Assembly (NCBI GenBank): GCA_902774845.1
Contig: CACYJU010000008.1
Span: forward strand, 33,601 to 97,600
Length of the DNA: 64,000 bases
Reading direction: 5' to 3'
Source: an uncultured Bacteroidota bacterium
Lineage (GTDB): Bacteria > Bacteroidota > Bacteroidia > Bacteroidales > P3
The notes below the pieces were generated by a model that did no database searches, was not told the origin of the DNA, and was given only the letters and a program-made list of their open reading frames with translations. This document shows, one piece after another, positions 45,301-52,662 of the stretch. The position numbers and the translations under genes were made by a program. Within the stretch, counting starts at the first letter, position 1, and every line of letters begins with the position of its first letter.

Positions 45301-47955
45301 TTATTTTTCAATCTCAGCGACTGCGACGTCGAGGGCTTTTTGGAGGCCTTCTACTTGTTTGCCTCCGGCTGTGGCGTAGGCGGGTTGGCCACCGCCGCCG
45401 CCTTGGATTTCCTTGCCTGCGGTGCGGACAATCTGTCCGGCGTTGAGGCCTGCATCGACACGGTTCTGTCCTAAGCAGACGAGCAGAGAGGGTTTTCCAC
45501 CGAAGTCGCTTCCTAGCACCAACGCCATGTCGGGATATTTCTCACGCAGCGGCATCACGAAGTCCTTCATCGGTGCGAGGTCGTCGTGCAGCAATGCCGA
45601 GTATATTTTGTTTTCGTTGAGTTGTTCGGCTATTTTGGCCACCGCAGCTTGCACCTTCTCTTTGCGGAAAGCCTCGACCTGCTGGCGCAGCTCGGCATTG
45701 TCGTCCTGCAGTTTCTGTACGGCAGCCAGAATGTCTTTGGGTGACTTGAGGAGTTCTTTCAACGCGTCGAGCGAATCCTGCATGTCGTCAACCATACGTT
45801 CGGCAACAGCTCCGGTGACCGCCTCGATACGGCGCATGCCAGCCGCAACCGCGCCCTCGCTGACGATGCGCAGCATGCCGATAGAGCCAGTGTTCTGTAC
45901 GTGTGTGCCACCGCAGAACTCGACACTCTCGCCGAACTTGACCACACGCACCTTGTCGCCATATTTCTCGCCGAAGAGAGCCATAGCGCCAAGTTTGCGG
46001 GCCTCGTCGATAGGCATAGCGCGATGTTCCTCGAGCGGTATGGCACGGCGGATGTCCTCGTTGACCAGACGCTCGACCTCACGAAGCTCCTCTTTGGTGA
46101 GCTTGGCGAAATGGCTGAAGTCGAAACGCAGACGCAGGTCGTCGACGCTGGAGCCCTTCTGCTCGACATGGGTGCCGAGAACGGTGCGCAGGGCTTTGTG
46201 TAAGAGGTGCGTGGCCGAGTGGTTGTTCTGAATAGCAGCACGACGGTCGGCTGTGACCTGAGCTTTGAAAGTAACTTCTAACGAAGAGGGCAAAGCGTTG
46301 ACTATATGGACGATAAGTCCGTTCTCTTTCTTGGTGTTGATGACCTCGATGCTGTTGCCGTTGGCGTCGACAATAGTACCCTTGTCGCCACATTGGCCGC
46401 CGCTCTCGCCATAGAAAGGCGTCTGGTCGAAGACGAGCTGGAAGAACTCCTTGTCTTTGGTTTTGACCTTGCGGTAACGCACAATCTTGACATCGGCGGT
46501 AAGGGTGTCGTAACCCACAAACTGCTCCTCGACGCCCGGTTGCAGCTCGACCCAGTCGTCGTTCTCGACGGCTGCGGCGGCACGGCTGCGCTGTTTCTGC
46601 TCAGCGAGGCCTTTGTTGAAACCATCCATATCAACCGACCAGCCCTTCTCGGAAGCCATAAGCTGCGTAAGGTCGATGGGGAAGCCGTAGGTGTCGAACA
46701 GCTCGAAGGCGAAGGCGCCATCGATGATTGCCTGATTGCTTGAATGCTTGAGTGCTTGAGTGTCTGGAAGAGTGCTTGAGTGCTTGATTGCCTGAGTGTT
46801 TATATATTCCTCGAAGCGGGCGATGCCGTTGGAGAGTGTCTTTAGGAAGGACTGCTCCTCTTCGAGTATGATGCGCTCGATGAGCGACTGCTGCTGCTTC
46901 AGCTCAGGGTATTGGTCGCCCATCTGCTCGACCAGCAACGGGACGAGAGAGTTGATGAACGGTTCCTTGAAGCCGAGGAAGGTGTAACCGTAACGGACGG
47001 CACGGCGGAGGATGCGGCGGATGACGTAGCCAGCCTTCGCGTTAGACGGCAGCTGACCGTCGGCGATGGAGAAGGAAACGGCACGCAGGTGGTCGGCACA
47101 GACACGCATGGCGATATCGGCCTCACGGTCGGCACCATACTGCTTGCCCGACTTGGCAGCAAGCGCCTGGATAAGCGGCTGGAAGACGTCGGTGTCGTAG
47201 TTTGAGGTCTTATGCTGCATCACCATGCAGAGACGCTCGAAACCCATTCCGGTGTCGATATGCTTGGCCTTGAGCGGCTCGAGCTTGCCCGAGGCGAGGC
47301 GGTTGAACTGCATGAACACAAGGTTCCATATCTCAATCACGAGCGGGTTGTCCTTGTTGACCAGCTCGCTGCCCGGCAAGGCGGCACGCTCGGAGTCGGG
47401 ACGCAGGTCGATATGGATCTCGCTGCAAGGGCCGCAGGGGCCTTGGTCGCCCATCTCCCAGAAGTTGTCTTTCTTCGAGCCTTTGAGGATGCGTTCTTCG
47501 GCAATATGCTCCTTCCAGTAGCCGTAGGCCTCGGTGTCCATCTCGAGGCCGTCTTTCTCGTCGCCGCCGAAGACGGTGACATAGAGGCGGTTCTTGTCGA
47601 TGCCCATCACCTCAGTCAGGAACTCCCAACCGTAGGCGATGGCCTCGCGCTTGAAGTAGTCGCCGAAGCTCCAGTTGCCCAGCATCTCGAACATGGTGTG
47701 GTGGTAGGTGTCGCGGCCGACCTCCTCGAGGTCGTTGTGCTTGCCGCTGACACGCAGGCATTTCTGAGCATCGCTGACGCGAGGCCACTGCGACTGCGCA
47801 TTGCCGAGGAAGATGTCCTTGAACTGGTTCATGCCAGCGTTGGTGAACATCAGCGTGGGGTCGTTCTTGATTACCATCGGTGCCGAAGGCACGATATGAT
47901 GCTGTTTGCTTTCGAAGAACTTCAGAAACTGATTGCGTATTTCCTTGGAAGTCAT
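45301..47955 (-). CDS. alaS: Alanine-tRNA ligase with a repeat-derived insert
   Basis: 884 residues, full length: class II core (SAPMVIKNDPTLMFTNAGMN, FGGDEKDGLEMD, GDQGPCGPCSEIH), editing domain with HSATHLLHKALR and the CGGTHV zinc motif, and a C-terminal coiled part ending with the GGGGGQP segment of the C-Ala domain. At about residues 385-411, between RFEEYI and DGAFAFELFDTYGF, some 26 residues (TQAIKHSST, TQALKHSS, NQAI) are encoded by the genome's TGCTTGA repeat. The family has no insert there. The frame stays open. Confidence 0.96.
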   Translation of the reverse strand: MTSKEIRNQFLKFFESKQHHIVPSAPMVIKNDPTLMFTNAGMNQFKDIFLGNAQSQWPRVSDAQKCLRVSGKHNDLEEVGRDTYHHTMFEMLGNWSFGDYFKREAIAYGWEFLTEVMGIDKNRLYVTVFGGDEKDGLEMDTEAYGYWKEHIAEERILKGSKKDNFWEMGDQGPCGPCSEIHIDLRPDSERAALPGSELVNKDNPLVIEIWNLVFMQFNRLASGKLEPLKAKHIDTGMGFERLCMVMQHKTSNYDTDVFQPLIQALAAKSGKQYGADREADIAMRVCADHLRAVSFSIADGQLPSNAKAGYVIRRILRRAVRYGYTFLGFKEPFINSLVPLLVEQMGDQYPELKQQQSLIERIILEEEQSFLKTLSNGIARFEEYINTQAIKHSSTLPDTQALKHSSNQAIIDGAFAFELFDTYGFPIDLTQLMASEKGWSVDMDGFNKGLAEQKQRSRAAAAVENDDWVELQPGVEEQFVGYDTLTADVKIVRYRKVKTKDKEFFQLVFDQTPFYGESGGQCGDKGTIVDANGNSIEVINTKKENGLIVHIVNALPSSLEVTFKAQVTADRRAAIQNNHSATHLLHKALRTVLGTHVEQKGSSVDDLRLRFDFSHFAKLTKEELREVERLVNEDIRRAIPLEEHRAMPIDEARKLGAMALFGEKYGDKVRVVKFGESVEFCGGTHVQNTGSIGMLRIVSEGAVAAGMRRIEAVTGAVAERMVDDMQDSLDALKELLKSPKDILAAVQKLQDDNAELRQQVEAFRKEKVQAAVAKIAEQLNENKIYSALLHDDLAPMKDFVMPLREKYPDMALVLGSDFGGKPSLLVCLGQNRVDAGLNAGQIVRTAGKEIQGGGGGQPAYATAGGKQVEGLQKALDVAVAEIEK
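46724..46801. repeat. TGCTTGA repeats inside alaS
   Basis: 78 bp, a multiple of three, of GATTGCCT, GATTGCTT, GAATGCTT and GAGTGCTT units, matching the intergenic arrays at 26405 and 58243. Confidence 0.9.
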
Positions 47956-47962
47956 TTTTTTT

Positions 47963-47990
47963 TAGTGATTAGTGATTAGTGATTAGTGAT
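47963..47990. repeat. Four tandem TAGTGAT heptamers upstream of alaS
   Basis: Four exact copies beginning 8 bp before the alaS ATG on the minus strand, in the 5' leader. Confidence 0.85.
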
Positions 47991-48022
47991 TTGACAAATG
48001 GGGTTGGTTGGTGAATTTTATT

Positions 48023-48070
48023 GGGAGGACTTGTCGGACTTGTTGGACTTGTTGGACTTGTCGGACTTCT
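48023..48070. repeat. GGACTTGT nonamer repeats in the alaS/GroES-like junction
   Basis: Five units of GGACTTGTC or GGACTTGTT in tandem, right after the stop of the GroES-like gene. Confidence 0.85.
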
Positions 48071-48075
48071 TTTTA

Positions 48076-48435
48076 TTATTCGTCGCGTTCGACCAGGAGG
48101 ATGGCGCTCTGTGGGACGATGTAGTATTTCTCGCCGTTGTACTTAATCTCGATGGCATTCTTTTGCAGATATATGGCGAGGTCGCCCGGCTGCACCTGCA
48201 GGGGCAAGTATTTCGCCTCGTTGCTGCGGCCCGTCCAAGATTCGGAGTCGTCGTCGAGTGAAGGGAGCGGATAGCCAGGGCCGCACTTGAGGATATAGCC
48301 CGATTTCACGTCCTCTTTGTCCTGATAGCCCACAGGAAGGTAGAGTCCTCCCCTACTGCGCTCGGCGCCAAGGCTGGGCTTGATAAGCACGCGGTCGCCG
48401 ATTACGATTATGTTGTCAAGTTTGTCTGTACTCAT
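48076..48435 (-). CDS. GroES-like (Cpn10 family) protein
   Basis: 119 residues with a Cpn10 fold: IIVIGDRVLIKPSLG, a mobile-loop-like ERSRGGLYLPVG, and late LQVQPGDLAIYLQKNAIEIK and YYIVPQSAILLVER. A 25-residue insert (GPGYPLPSLDDDSESWTGRS) breaks the barrel. It is separate from groS and precedes alaS on the same strand, an arrangement common in Bacteroidota. Whether it binds GroEL is unknown. Confidence 0.85.
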   Translation of the reverse strand: MSTDKLDNIIVIGDRVLIKPSLGAERSRGGLYLPVGYQDKEDVKSGYILKCGPGYPLPSLDDDSESWTGRSNEAKYLPLQVQPGDLAIYLQKNAIEIKYNGEKYYIVPQSAILLVERDE

Positions 48436-48460
48436 TGGTATCTTGAAATAAAAACGTGTG

Positions 48461-48468
48461 CAAAATTA
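48461..48468 (-). promoter_or_regulatory. Minus 7 box of the GroES-like/alaS unit
   Basis: TAATTTTG on the minus strand, 25 bp before the start; no clear minus 33. Confidence 0.45.
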
Positions 48469-48702
48469 CAACATTTTTATAAAATGCCGTCATTTATGTC
48501 GCGACAGGCAGACAGAAAAGCCACAATAGCGGTTGTAGCAGACAAGGCAGACGTTGTCCGATGGAAAAGCTGGGCAGGTCAGCAATCAAAGAGATCAATC
48601 AGAATCACGGACGAGACGGACAGACATACCATATCCAGAGAAGCTTACATTTATAGTTTGGTTATATTAGGGTACCAATAACCGCCCTGTGCGGACACGC
48701 AG

Positions 48703-49281
48703 CTACTCGTAGTATTCGATGACGCGGGAGGTGTTGCCGGCGGTATATTCGTAGCCTTCGCTGACGCGTTTCGTCCAGTTGCCATGTTTGTCGAAATCGG
48801 AATAGGTGAAAGTCTCGATCGACTCCTCCCCATCGTCAGAGTGACTTATTTGTGCCACGAAACCCCGTTCGTCGTACGTATAGGTCTCCTTCGACGTCAT
48901 CCCTTCGGCTTGAGCCTCACTTCCGACGGGACGCTCATCGCCCCACGTGTAAGTAACATGGTTCTCGTAGCCGTTCATTTCGACGATACGACCCTGATTG
49001 TCGCGAGAGTACCGCTGCGATGCGGGAGAGCCGTAAACAGATGTCAACGTGCCGTTCTGGTCAAATTCCAAACTTACGATCCCATCTTCGGTCACGCTCT
49101 TCACAGGGCCGTAAAGAGCGAAGAAAGCGAGGTCGGAAGAGAGGAAGCGAGGAGTATCGGAGCCATTGTCGGCAAGAGAAGTGTTTTCGTCGGACGATTT
49201 TGAGTCGGAAGAGACGGAGGAAGTGCAAGAGGCACAGATCAAACCGACCAATGCGATAATTGTCAACAGCGTTTTTTTCAT
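48703..49281 (-). CDS. Lipoprotein with YD/RHS-like strands
   Basis: 192 residues from ATG 49281, chosen because it starts a lipoprotein signal with Cys19 (ALVGLICASC). After a Ser/Asp-rich linker come strand pairs such as VSLEFDQNGTLTSVYG, YSRDNQGRIVEMNGYEN and ETYTYDERGFVAQISHS, again of the YD type. Related in build to the proteins at 5912 and 56135. Function unknown. Confidence 0.8.
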   Translation of the reverse strand: MKKTLLTIIALVGLICASCTSSVSSDSKSSDENTSLADNGSDTPRFLSSDLAFFALYGPVKSVTEDGIVSLEFDQNGTLTSVYGSPASQRYSRDNQGRIVEMNGYENHVTYTWGDERPVGSEAQAEGMTSKETYTYDERGFVAQISHSDDGEESIETFTYSDFDKHGNWTKRVSEGYEYTAGNTSRVIEYYE

Positions 49282-49353
49282 TTTTTCTTCGATTCGGATG
49301 TTCATTTTCTAAAAAATCTCATAAATCGAACTGACTTATGAGATTTGAGGAGG

Positions 49354-49438
49354 CGGAAAGAGAGGGATTCGAACCCCCGGACCCGTGAAGGTCAACGGTT
49401 TTCAAGACCGCCGCATTCGACCACTCTGCCATCTTTCC
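49354..49438 (-). tRNA. tRNA-Ser (anticodon TGA)
   Basis: 85 nt on the minus strand. Acceptor GGAAAGA pairs with TCTTTCC, discriminator G as required for serine. The anticodon loop is CTTGAAA, there is a long variable arm (TTGACCTTCACGGGTC region), and the T loop reads TTCGAATC. CCA is not encoded. Confidence 0.96.
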
Positions 49439-49479
49439 AATGCCGTCGGGAGAAACGGAACGAACCCCGAAAGCGGGTG

Positions 49480-49487
49480 CAAAGATA
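49480..49487 (-). promoter_or_regulatory. Minus 7 box of tRNA-Ser
   Basis: TATCTTTG on the minus strand about 42 nt before the tRNA; minus 33 weak. Confidence 0.5.
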
Positions 49488-49569
49488 CAAACTTTTTTTT
49501 GAAATAAAATAAAGAGGACTTTTTCTGCGTTATTTTCTATTGTAAACACCTTATTGTCAACAGTACCTT

Positions 49570-50250
49570 ATGACCATATCCGAAGCCATTGTTGCGCGAC
49601 ACTCGGTCAGACGCTATATCGACAAGCCGATTGACCCTGTAACCGTTGCTAAACTCAGAGAGATTATTGACCAATGCAACCGCGAGGGCGGGCTTAATAT
49701 ACAGCTTGTTACCGACGAGCCGAAAGCCTTTGCCGGTCCGCTGGCCAAATATGGGGCATTCACGGGTGTAAGCAACTATCTCGTGCTGCCAGGCCGCAAA
49801 GGGCAGGGAGAACAGCTCGGATATTACGGAGAGCAGGTAGTGCTTACGGCACAGACACTTGGCCTCAACAGCTGCTGGGTGGGGTTGACCTACCGCAAAC
49901 AGCCCGACCATTACACATTGGCAGAGGGAGAACGATTGATGTGCGTCATCGCCCTCGGATATGGAGCGACTCAGGGCGTGCAGCACCCACAACGCAAGGG
50001 TTTCGATGATGTGGCACGCATCAAGACGGGCGACGGAAGGTGCCCCGAGTGGTTCCGCGCGGGAGTGGAGGCCGCCTTGCTCGGCCCCACCGCCGTAAAC
50101 CAGCAGAAGTTCGTTTTCACGCTGACGGACAACAACATAGTAGAAGCCGCCAAGACGTTCTCACTTATGGGATACACATCGGTGGATCTGGGGATAGCCA
50201 AATGCCATTTCGAGATTGCCGCAGGCAAGGAGAATTTCAGATGGAAGTAA
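49570..50250 (+). CDS. Nitroreductase family protein
   Basis: 226 residues of the FMN-dependent nitroreductase fold: the phosphate-binding ARHSVRRYIDKPI near the N-terminus, GYYGEQVVLTAQTLGLNSCW in the middle, and LGPTAVNQQKFVF followed by DLGIAKCHFEIAA. It resembles the shorter nitroreductases that act on NAD(P)H and small acceptors; substrate unknown. Its last ten bases overlap the next gene. Confidence 0.88.
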   Translation: MTISEAIVARHSVRRYIDKPIDPVTVAKLREIIDQCNREGGLNIQLVTDEPKAFAGPLAKYGAFTGVSNYLVLPGRKGQGEQLGYYGEQVVLTAQTLGLNSCWVGLTYRKQPDHYTLAEGERLMCVIALGYGATQGVQHPQRKGFDDVARIKTGDGRCPEWFRAGVEAALLGPTAVNQQKFVFTLTDNNIVEAAKTFSLMGYTSVDLGIAKCHFEIAAGKENFRWK

Positions 50251-50579
50251 GCAATCTGCTGGAATTTACGGAGAGGAGTCAGCTGCGGGAGTGGCTGGAG
50301 GGGCACCACGAGACGGAGCGGTGCTGCTGGGTGGCCTGCAACCGGTCGAAGAGGCCTTTGGCTGGGACGCTGGCGTATATAGACATCGTGGAGGAGGCGC
50401 TTTGTTTCGGGTGGATTGACTCGATGGTGAAGCGGCTGGAGGACGGGAGACTGGCGCAAAGGCTCACGACCCGACGGAAAGGGAGCCATTGGACGGAACT
50501 GAACCGCCAAAGGTGTAGAGGCCTGGAGTCACGCGGCTTGATGACGGACTCTGGACGTAGGGCTTTGAATGTGACATAA
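50241..50579 (+). CDS. YdeI/OmdA-like protein, short or truncated
   Basis: 112 residues starting at ATG 50241 inside the end of the nitroreductase gene. It matches the N-terminal half of YdeI/OmpD-associated proteins: REWLEGHHETERCCWVACNR, EEALCFGWIDSMVK, TTRRKGSHWTELNRQR and RGLMTDSGRRAL. Family members usually continue for another 60-80 residues; here a stop follows at once. It could be a natural short form or a decayed gene. The 10-bp overlap indicates co-translation. Confidence 0.75.
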   Translation: MEVSNLLEFTERSQLREWLEGHHETERCCWVACNRSKRPLAGTLAYIDIVEEALCFGWIDSMVKRLEDGRLAQRLTTRRKGSHWTELNRQRCRGLESRGLMTDSGRRALNVT

Positions 50580-50633
50580 TCCACAACACATTAAACTGTA
50601 GACAAGATAGTTATACAACCATAAGGCTGATGA

Positions 50634-50784
50634 TTTTAGTCAAAATTAGTCATTAGTCATTAGTCATTTTCATTTTTGGATCTGTCATTTGGCTCACTAT
50701 AATATAAAATATATTTTATATTATAGTGGCGATTTTGACACATGTGAAATCGATTTTGACTAATGACTAATGACTAAAATGACT
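50634..50784. repeat. Nested hairpin element, family A copy 2
   Basis: Left arm of TTAGTCA units, right arm of TGACTAA units, and a central 32-bp perfect palindrome (50696-50727) with half ACTATAATATAAAATA. The spacers GTCATTTGGCTC and CGATTTTGACAC match copy 1 at 5366-5515, whose arms use TGACCAAA instead. No gene occupies 50580-51121. Confidence 0.88.
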
Positions 50785-50867
50785 GAATCGAATCCCGTAT
50801 CCGCATTATCGTATTGGTTCTGTGGGTATTGGTGTTATTTTGATTTTTTTTGTGGTTTTATTCGTAA

Positions 50868-50900
50868 ACCGCAATGAGATGGATGTACTTTTGCATCGTG
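50868..50900 (+). promoter_or_regulatory. Promoter-like block shared with 5585-5620
   Basis: ACCGCAATG followed by TGTACTTTTGCATCGT; contains TACTTTTG at 50886-50893. No plus-strand gene starts within 1 kb. Confidence 0.4.
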
Positions 50901-50920
50901 AAACAAGCCTCACCCCCCGG

Positions 50921-50944
50921 CCCCCTCTCCTTAAGGCGAGGGGG
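50921..50944. repeat. GC-rich palindrome CCCCCTC...GAGGGGG
   Basis: CCCCCTC-t-CCTTAAGG-c-GAGGGGG preceded by CACCCCCCGGCC. A REP-like sequence of a type scattered widely in bacterial genomes. Confidence 0.75.
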
Positions 50945-50950
50945 AGTTAG

Positions 50951-51020
50951 AATGCAGAGCTTATGCGGAGTTAGATGGGAGTTAGATGATAGCTTGATGA
51001 TAGGTAAATGATAGGGAGAC
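50951..51020. repeat. Drifting 11-12 bp repeats after element A2
   Basis: Units ATGCAGAGCTT, ATGCGGAGTTAG, ATGGGAGTTAG, ATGATAGCTTG, ATGATAGGTAA, ATGATAGGGAG change one or two bases at a time. Confidence 0.8.
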
Positions 51021-51119
51021 GGATGTTCCGGAGGTTCCGGATTTTCCGGGATGGAGGGAGATTCCGGATTTACGGATTTTTGGAATTTCGGATTTTCCGG
51101 AGGGGTTGGGGATTCCGGA
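51021..51119. repeat. TTCCGGATT/TTCCGGAGG nonamer repeats
   Basis: About ten imperfect 9-bp units reaching to within 3 bp of the stop codon of the AraC-family gene. Confidence 0.8.
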
Positions 51120-51121
51120 GG

Positions 51122-51967
51122 TTAGAGCGACTGGCGGAAGTCAGTGGGGCTCATGCCTGTCTCGCGCTTGAAGAAGCGGCTGAAGGTGGCGAGGTCGGGG
51201 AAGCCCATGCGGTCGCTGACATCCTGGACGGGGAGGCCGCGCTCGACGCGGAGGAGGGTCTTGGCGTCGGCGACCAGCTGCTGATAAATCCAATGGCTGA
51301 CGCTGTGTCCGGTTTCGCGTTTGACAACGGAGCTGAAATGCTTGGGCGAGAGGCAGAAGAGGCTGGCATAGAACTCGACATCGTGGTGCTGCCGGCAATG
51401 CTGCATTATGGCGTCGCGAAGGAGGGGGCTGATGCGGTTTCGATGGTCGCTTCCCTTGCCCACGTTCTCGATGCGGAAACTGCCAACGATGCCGAGCATG
51501 AGGTCGAGCATGATTATGAGCATCTCGCTGCGGTTGATGTAAAGCGGTCGGTTGATGACGCGGAACATCTCGATGACGGAGAGGATGTCGGCATACTGGC
51601 GATCGGACAGCCTGAAATGGGGTTGGCTTTCGAAAACGAAGCGGTTGTCGCTGGTGTTGATGAAGCTGAGTCGGCCGAAGAGTTCCTCGGAGATGATGAG
51701 GAGGGTAGCGCGATAGTCAGGTGATGAGCTGTTGACAAAGAGGGTGTGCCGGGGATAGAGAACCGATATGTCGTGAGGAGCAAAAACGAATGGGTTGCCG
51801 TCGTAGAGGCCTTCAACAGTGCCGCTGTGGTTGATGCTCACAGAGTAGTAGGGCTGGACAAAATCGACACCATAGGATGGCATACGTCTCACATCGTCGA
51901 GAATGACGACGCCTTTTTCTTTGATTTCAGCCTTCATCTGACCTATAAAATCCAAGCTGTTTTCCAT
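51122..51967 (-). CDS. AraC family transcriptional regulator
   Basis: 281 residues from ATG 51967; an open extension upstream is not conserved. An N-terminal cupin-like sensing domain (VDFVQPYYSVSINHSGTVEG, PHDISVLYPRHTLFV) precedes a C-terminal double helix-turn-helix (FYASLFCLSPKHFSSVVKRE, VQDVSDRMGFPDLATFSRFF). It is divergent from the surface locus beginning at 52175, with 207 bp between start codons, so it is the likely regulator of that locus. Confidence 0.92.
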   Translation of the reverse strand: MENSLDFIGQMKAEIKEKGVVILDDVRRMPSYGVDFVQPYYSVSINHSGTVEGLYDGNPFVFAPHDISVLYPRHTLFVNSSSPDYRATLLIISEELFGRLSFINTSDNRFVFESQPHFRLSDRQYADILSVIEMFRVINRPLYINRSEMLIIMLDLMLGIVGSFRIENVGKGSDHRNRISPLLRDAIMQHCRQHHDVEFYASLFCLSPKHFSSVVKRETGHSVSHWIYQQLVADAKTLLRVERGLPVQDVSDRMGFPDLATFSRFFKRETGMSPTDFRQSL

Positions 51968-51994
51968 AGTGTGTGCGTTTGTCAATTTTTCCGC

Positions 51995-52002
51995 AAAAGT
52001 AG
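51995..52002 (-). promoter_or_regulatory. Minus 7 box of the AraC gene
   Basis: TACTTTTG on the minus strand, 27 bp before the start codon. Confidence 0.5.
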
Positions 52003-52087
52003 TCAAAATAATAGATTTTACAACAGAAAAAGAAAAATTGCCAAACAAAAGACCTTTATCGTCAATGTGGATTTGGAGATTTGTAAG

Positions 52088-52095
52088 TACTTTTG
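52088..52095 (+). promoter_or_regulatory. Minus 7 box of the 52175-58997 locus
   Basis: TACTTTTG on the plus strand, 80 bp before the first gene. No good TTTG partner, as expected if an activator such as the divergent AraC protein is needed. Confidence 0.5.
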
Positions 52096-52174
52096 CGACT
52101 GATGAAAGGAAATGTGCATAGCGTTTTTATCCACTGAAACACAATAAAATAGAAAAATATTCATATCAATAATC

Positions 52175-52657
52175 ATGAAAAAGATTTGCTTTTTTTCCGT
52201 TGTATCGCTGCTTCTGATAGGGGCGGTTCAGGCACAGACGACGGTGACGATCACCCGACAGAGCGGCGCGTCGTACAGCTACACGGTGCAGACATCGGGC
52301 AGCATCACATTTAATGGAAACTACGTAAAAATCAAAGAGTCGGCGACAAGCGACGAGACGGCGTTCGACATGGGAACGATACGCAAGATGACCTTCAGCG
52401 ACGGGGGAAACGGCATCGAGCAGGTTATAGGCGGCCAGCAGGCGTCGGTGAGACTCTATCCCAACCCGGCTCAGGACTACTGCGTGGTGCGTAGCTCGGA
52501 CGAGGGGCTGCTGAAGGTGACCGTATTCTCGATGACGGGCGCCAAGATGATAGAGACCACCGTGGAGAACGAGGGCCGTATGGACATCTCGAACCTCAAG
52601 AGCGGCGTCTATATGGTGAAAGTAAACAACACGACTACTAAACTTTGCAAATGGTAA
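52175..52657 (+). CDS. Secreted protein with type IX secretion C-terminal domain
   Basis: 160 residues: signal peptide (MKKICFFSVVSLLLIGAVQA), a small beta domain (TVTITRQSGASYSYTVQTSG), and a complete T9SS type A sorting domain from about residue 93 (VRLYPNPAQDYCVV, LLKVTVFSMTGAKM, LKSGVYMVKVNN, ending KLCKW). It should be exported by the gliding/T9SS machinery and attached to the surface. The first 60 residues resemble the N-terminus of the next protein. First gene of the locus; the next ATG is 5 bp after its stop. Confidence 0.88.
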   Translation: MKKICFFSVVSLLLIGAVQAQTTVTITRQSGASYSYTVQTSGSITFNGNYVKIKESATSDETAFDMGTIRKMTFSDGGNGIEQVIGGQQASVRLYPNPAQDYCVVRSSDEGLLKVTVFSMTGAKMIETTVENEGRMDISNLKSGVYMVKVNNTTTKLCKW

Positions 52658-52662
52658 CAGCT

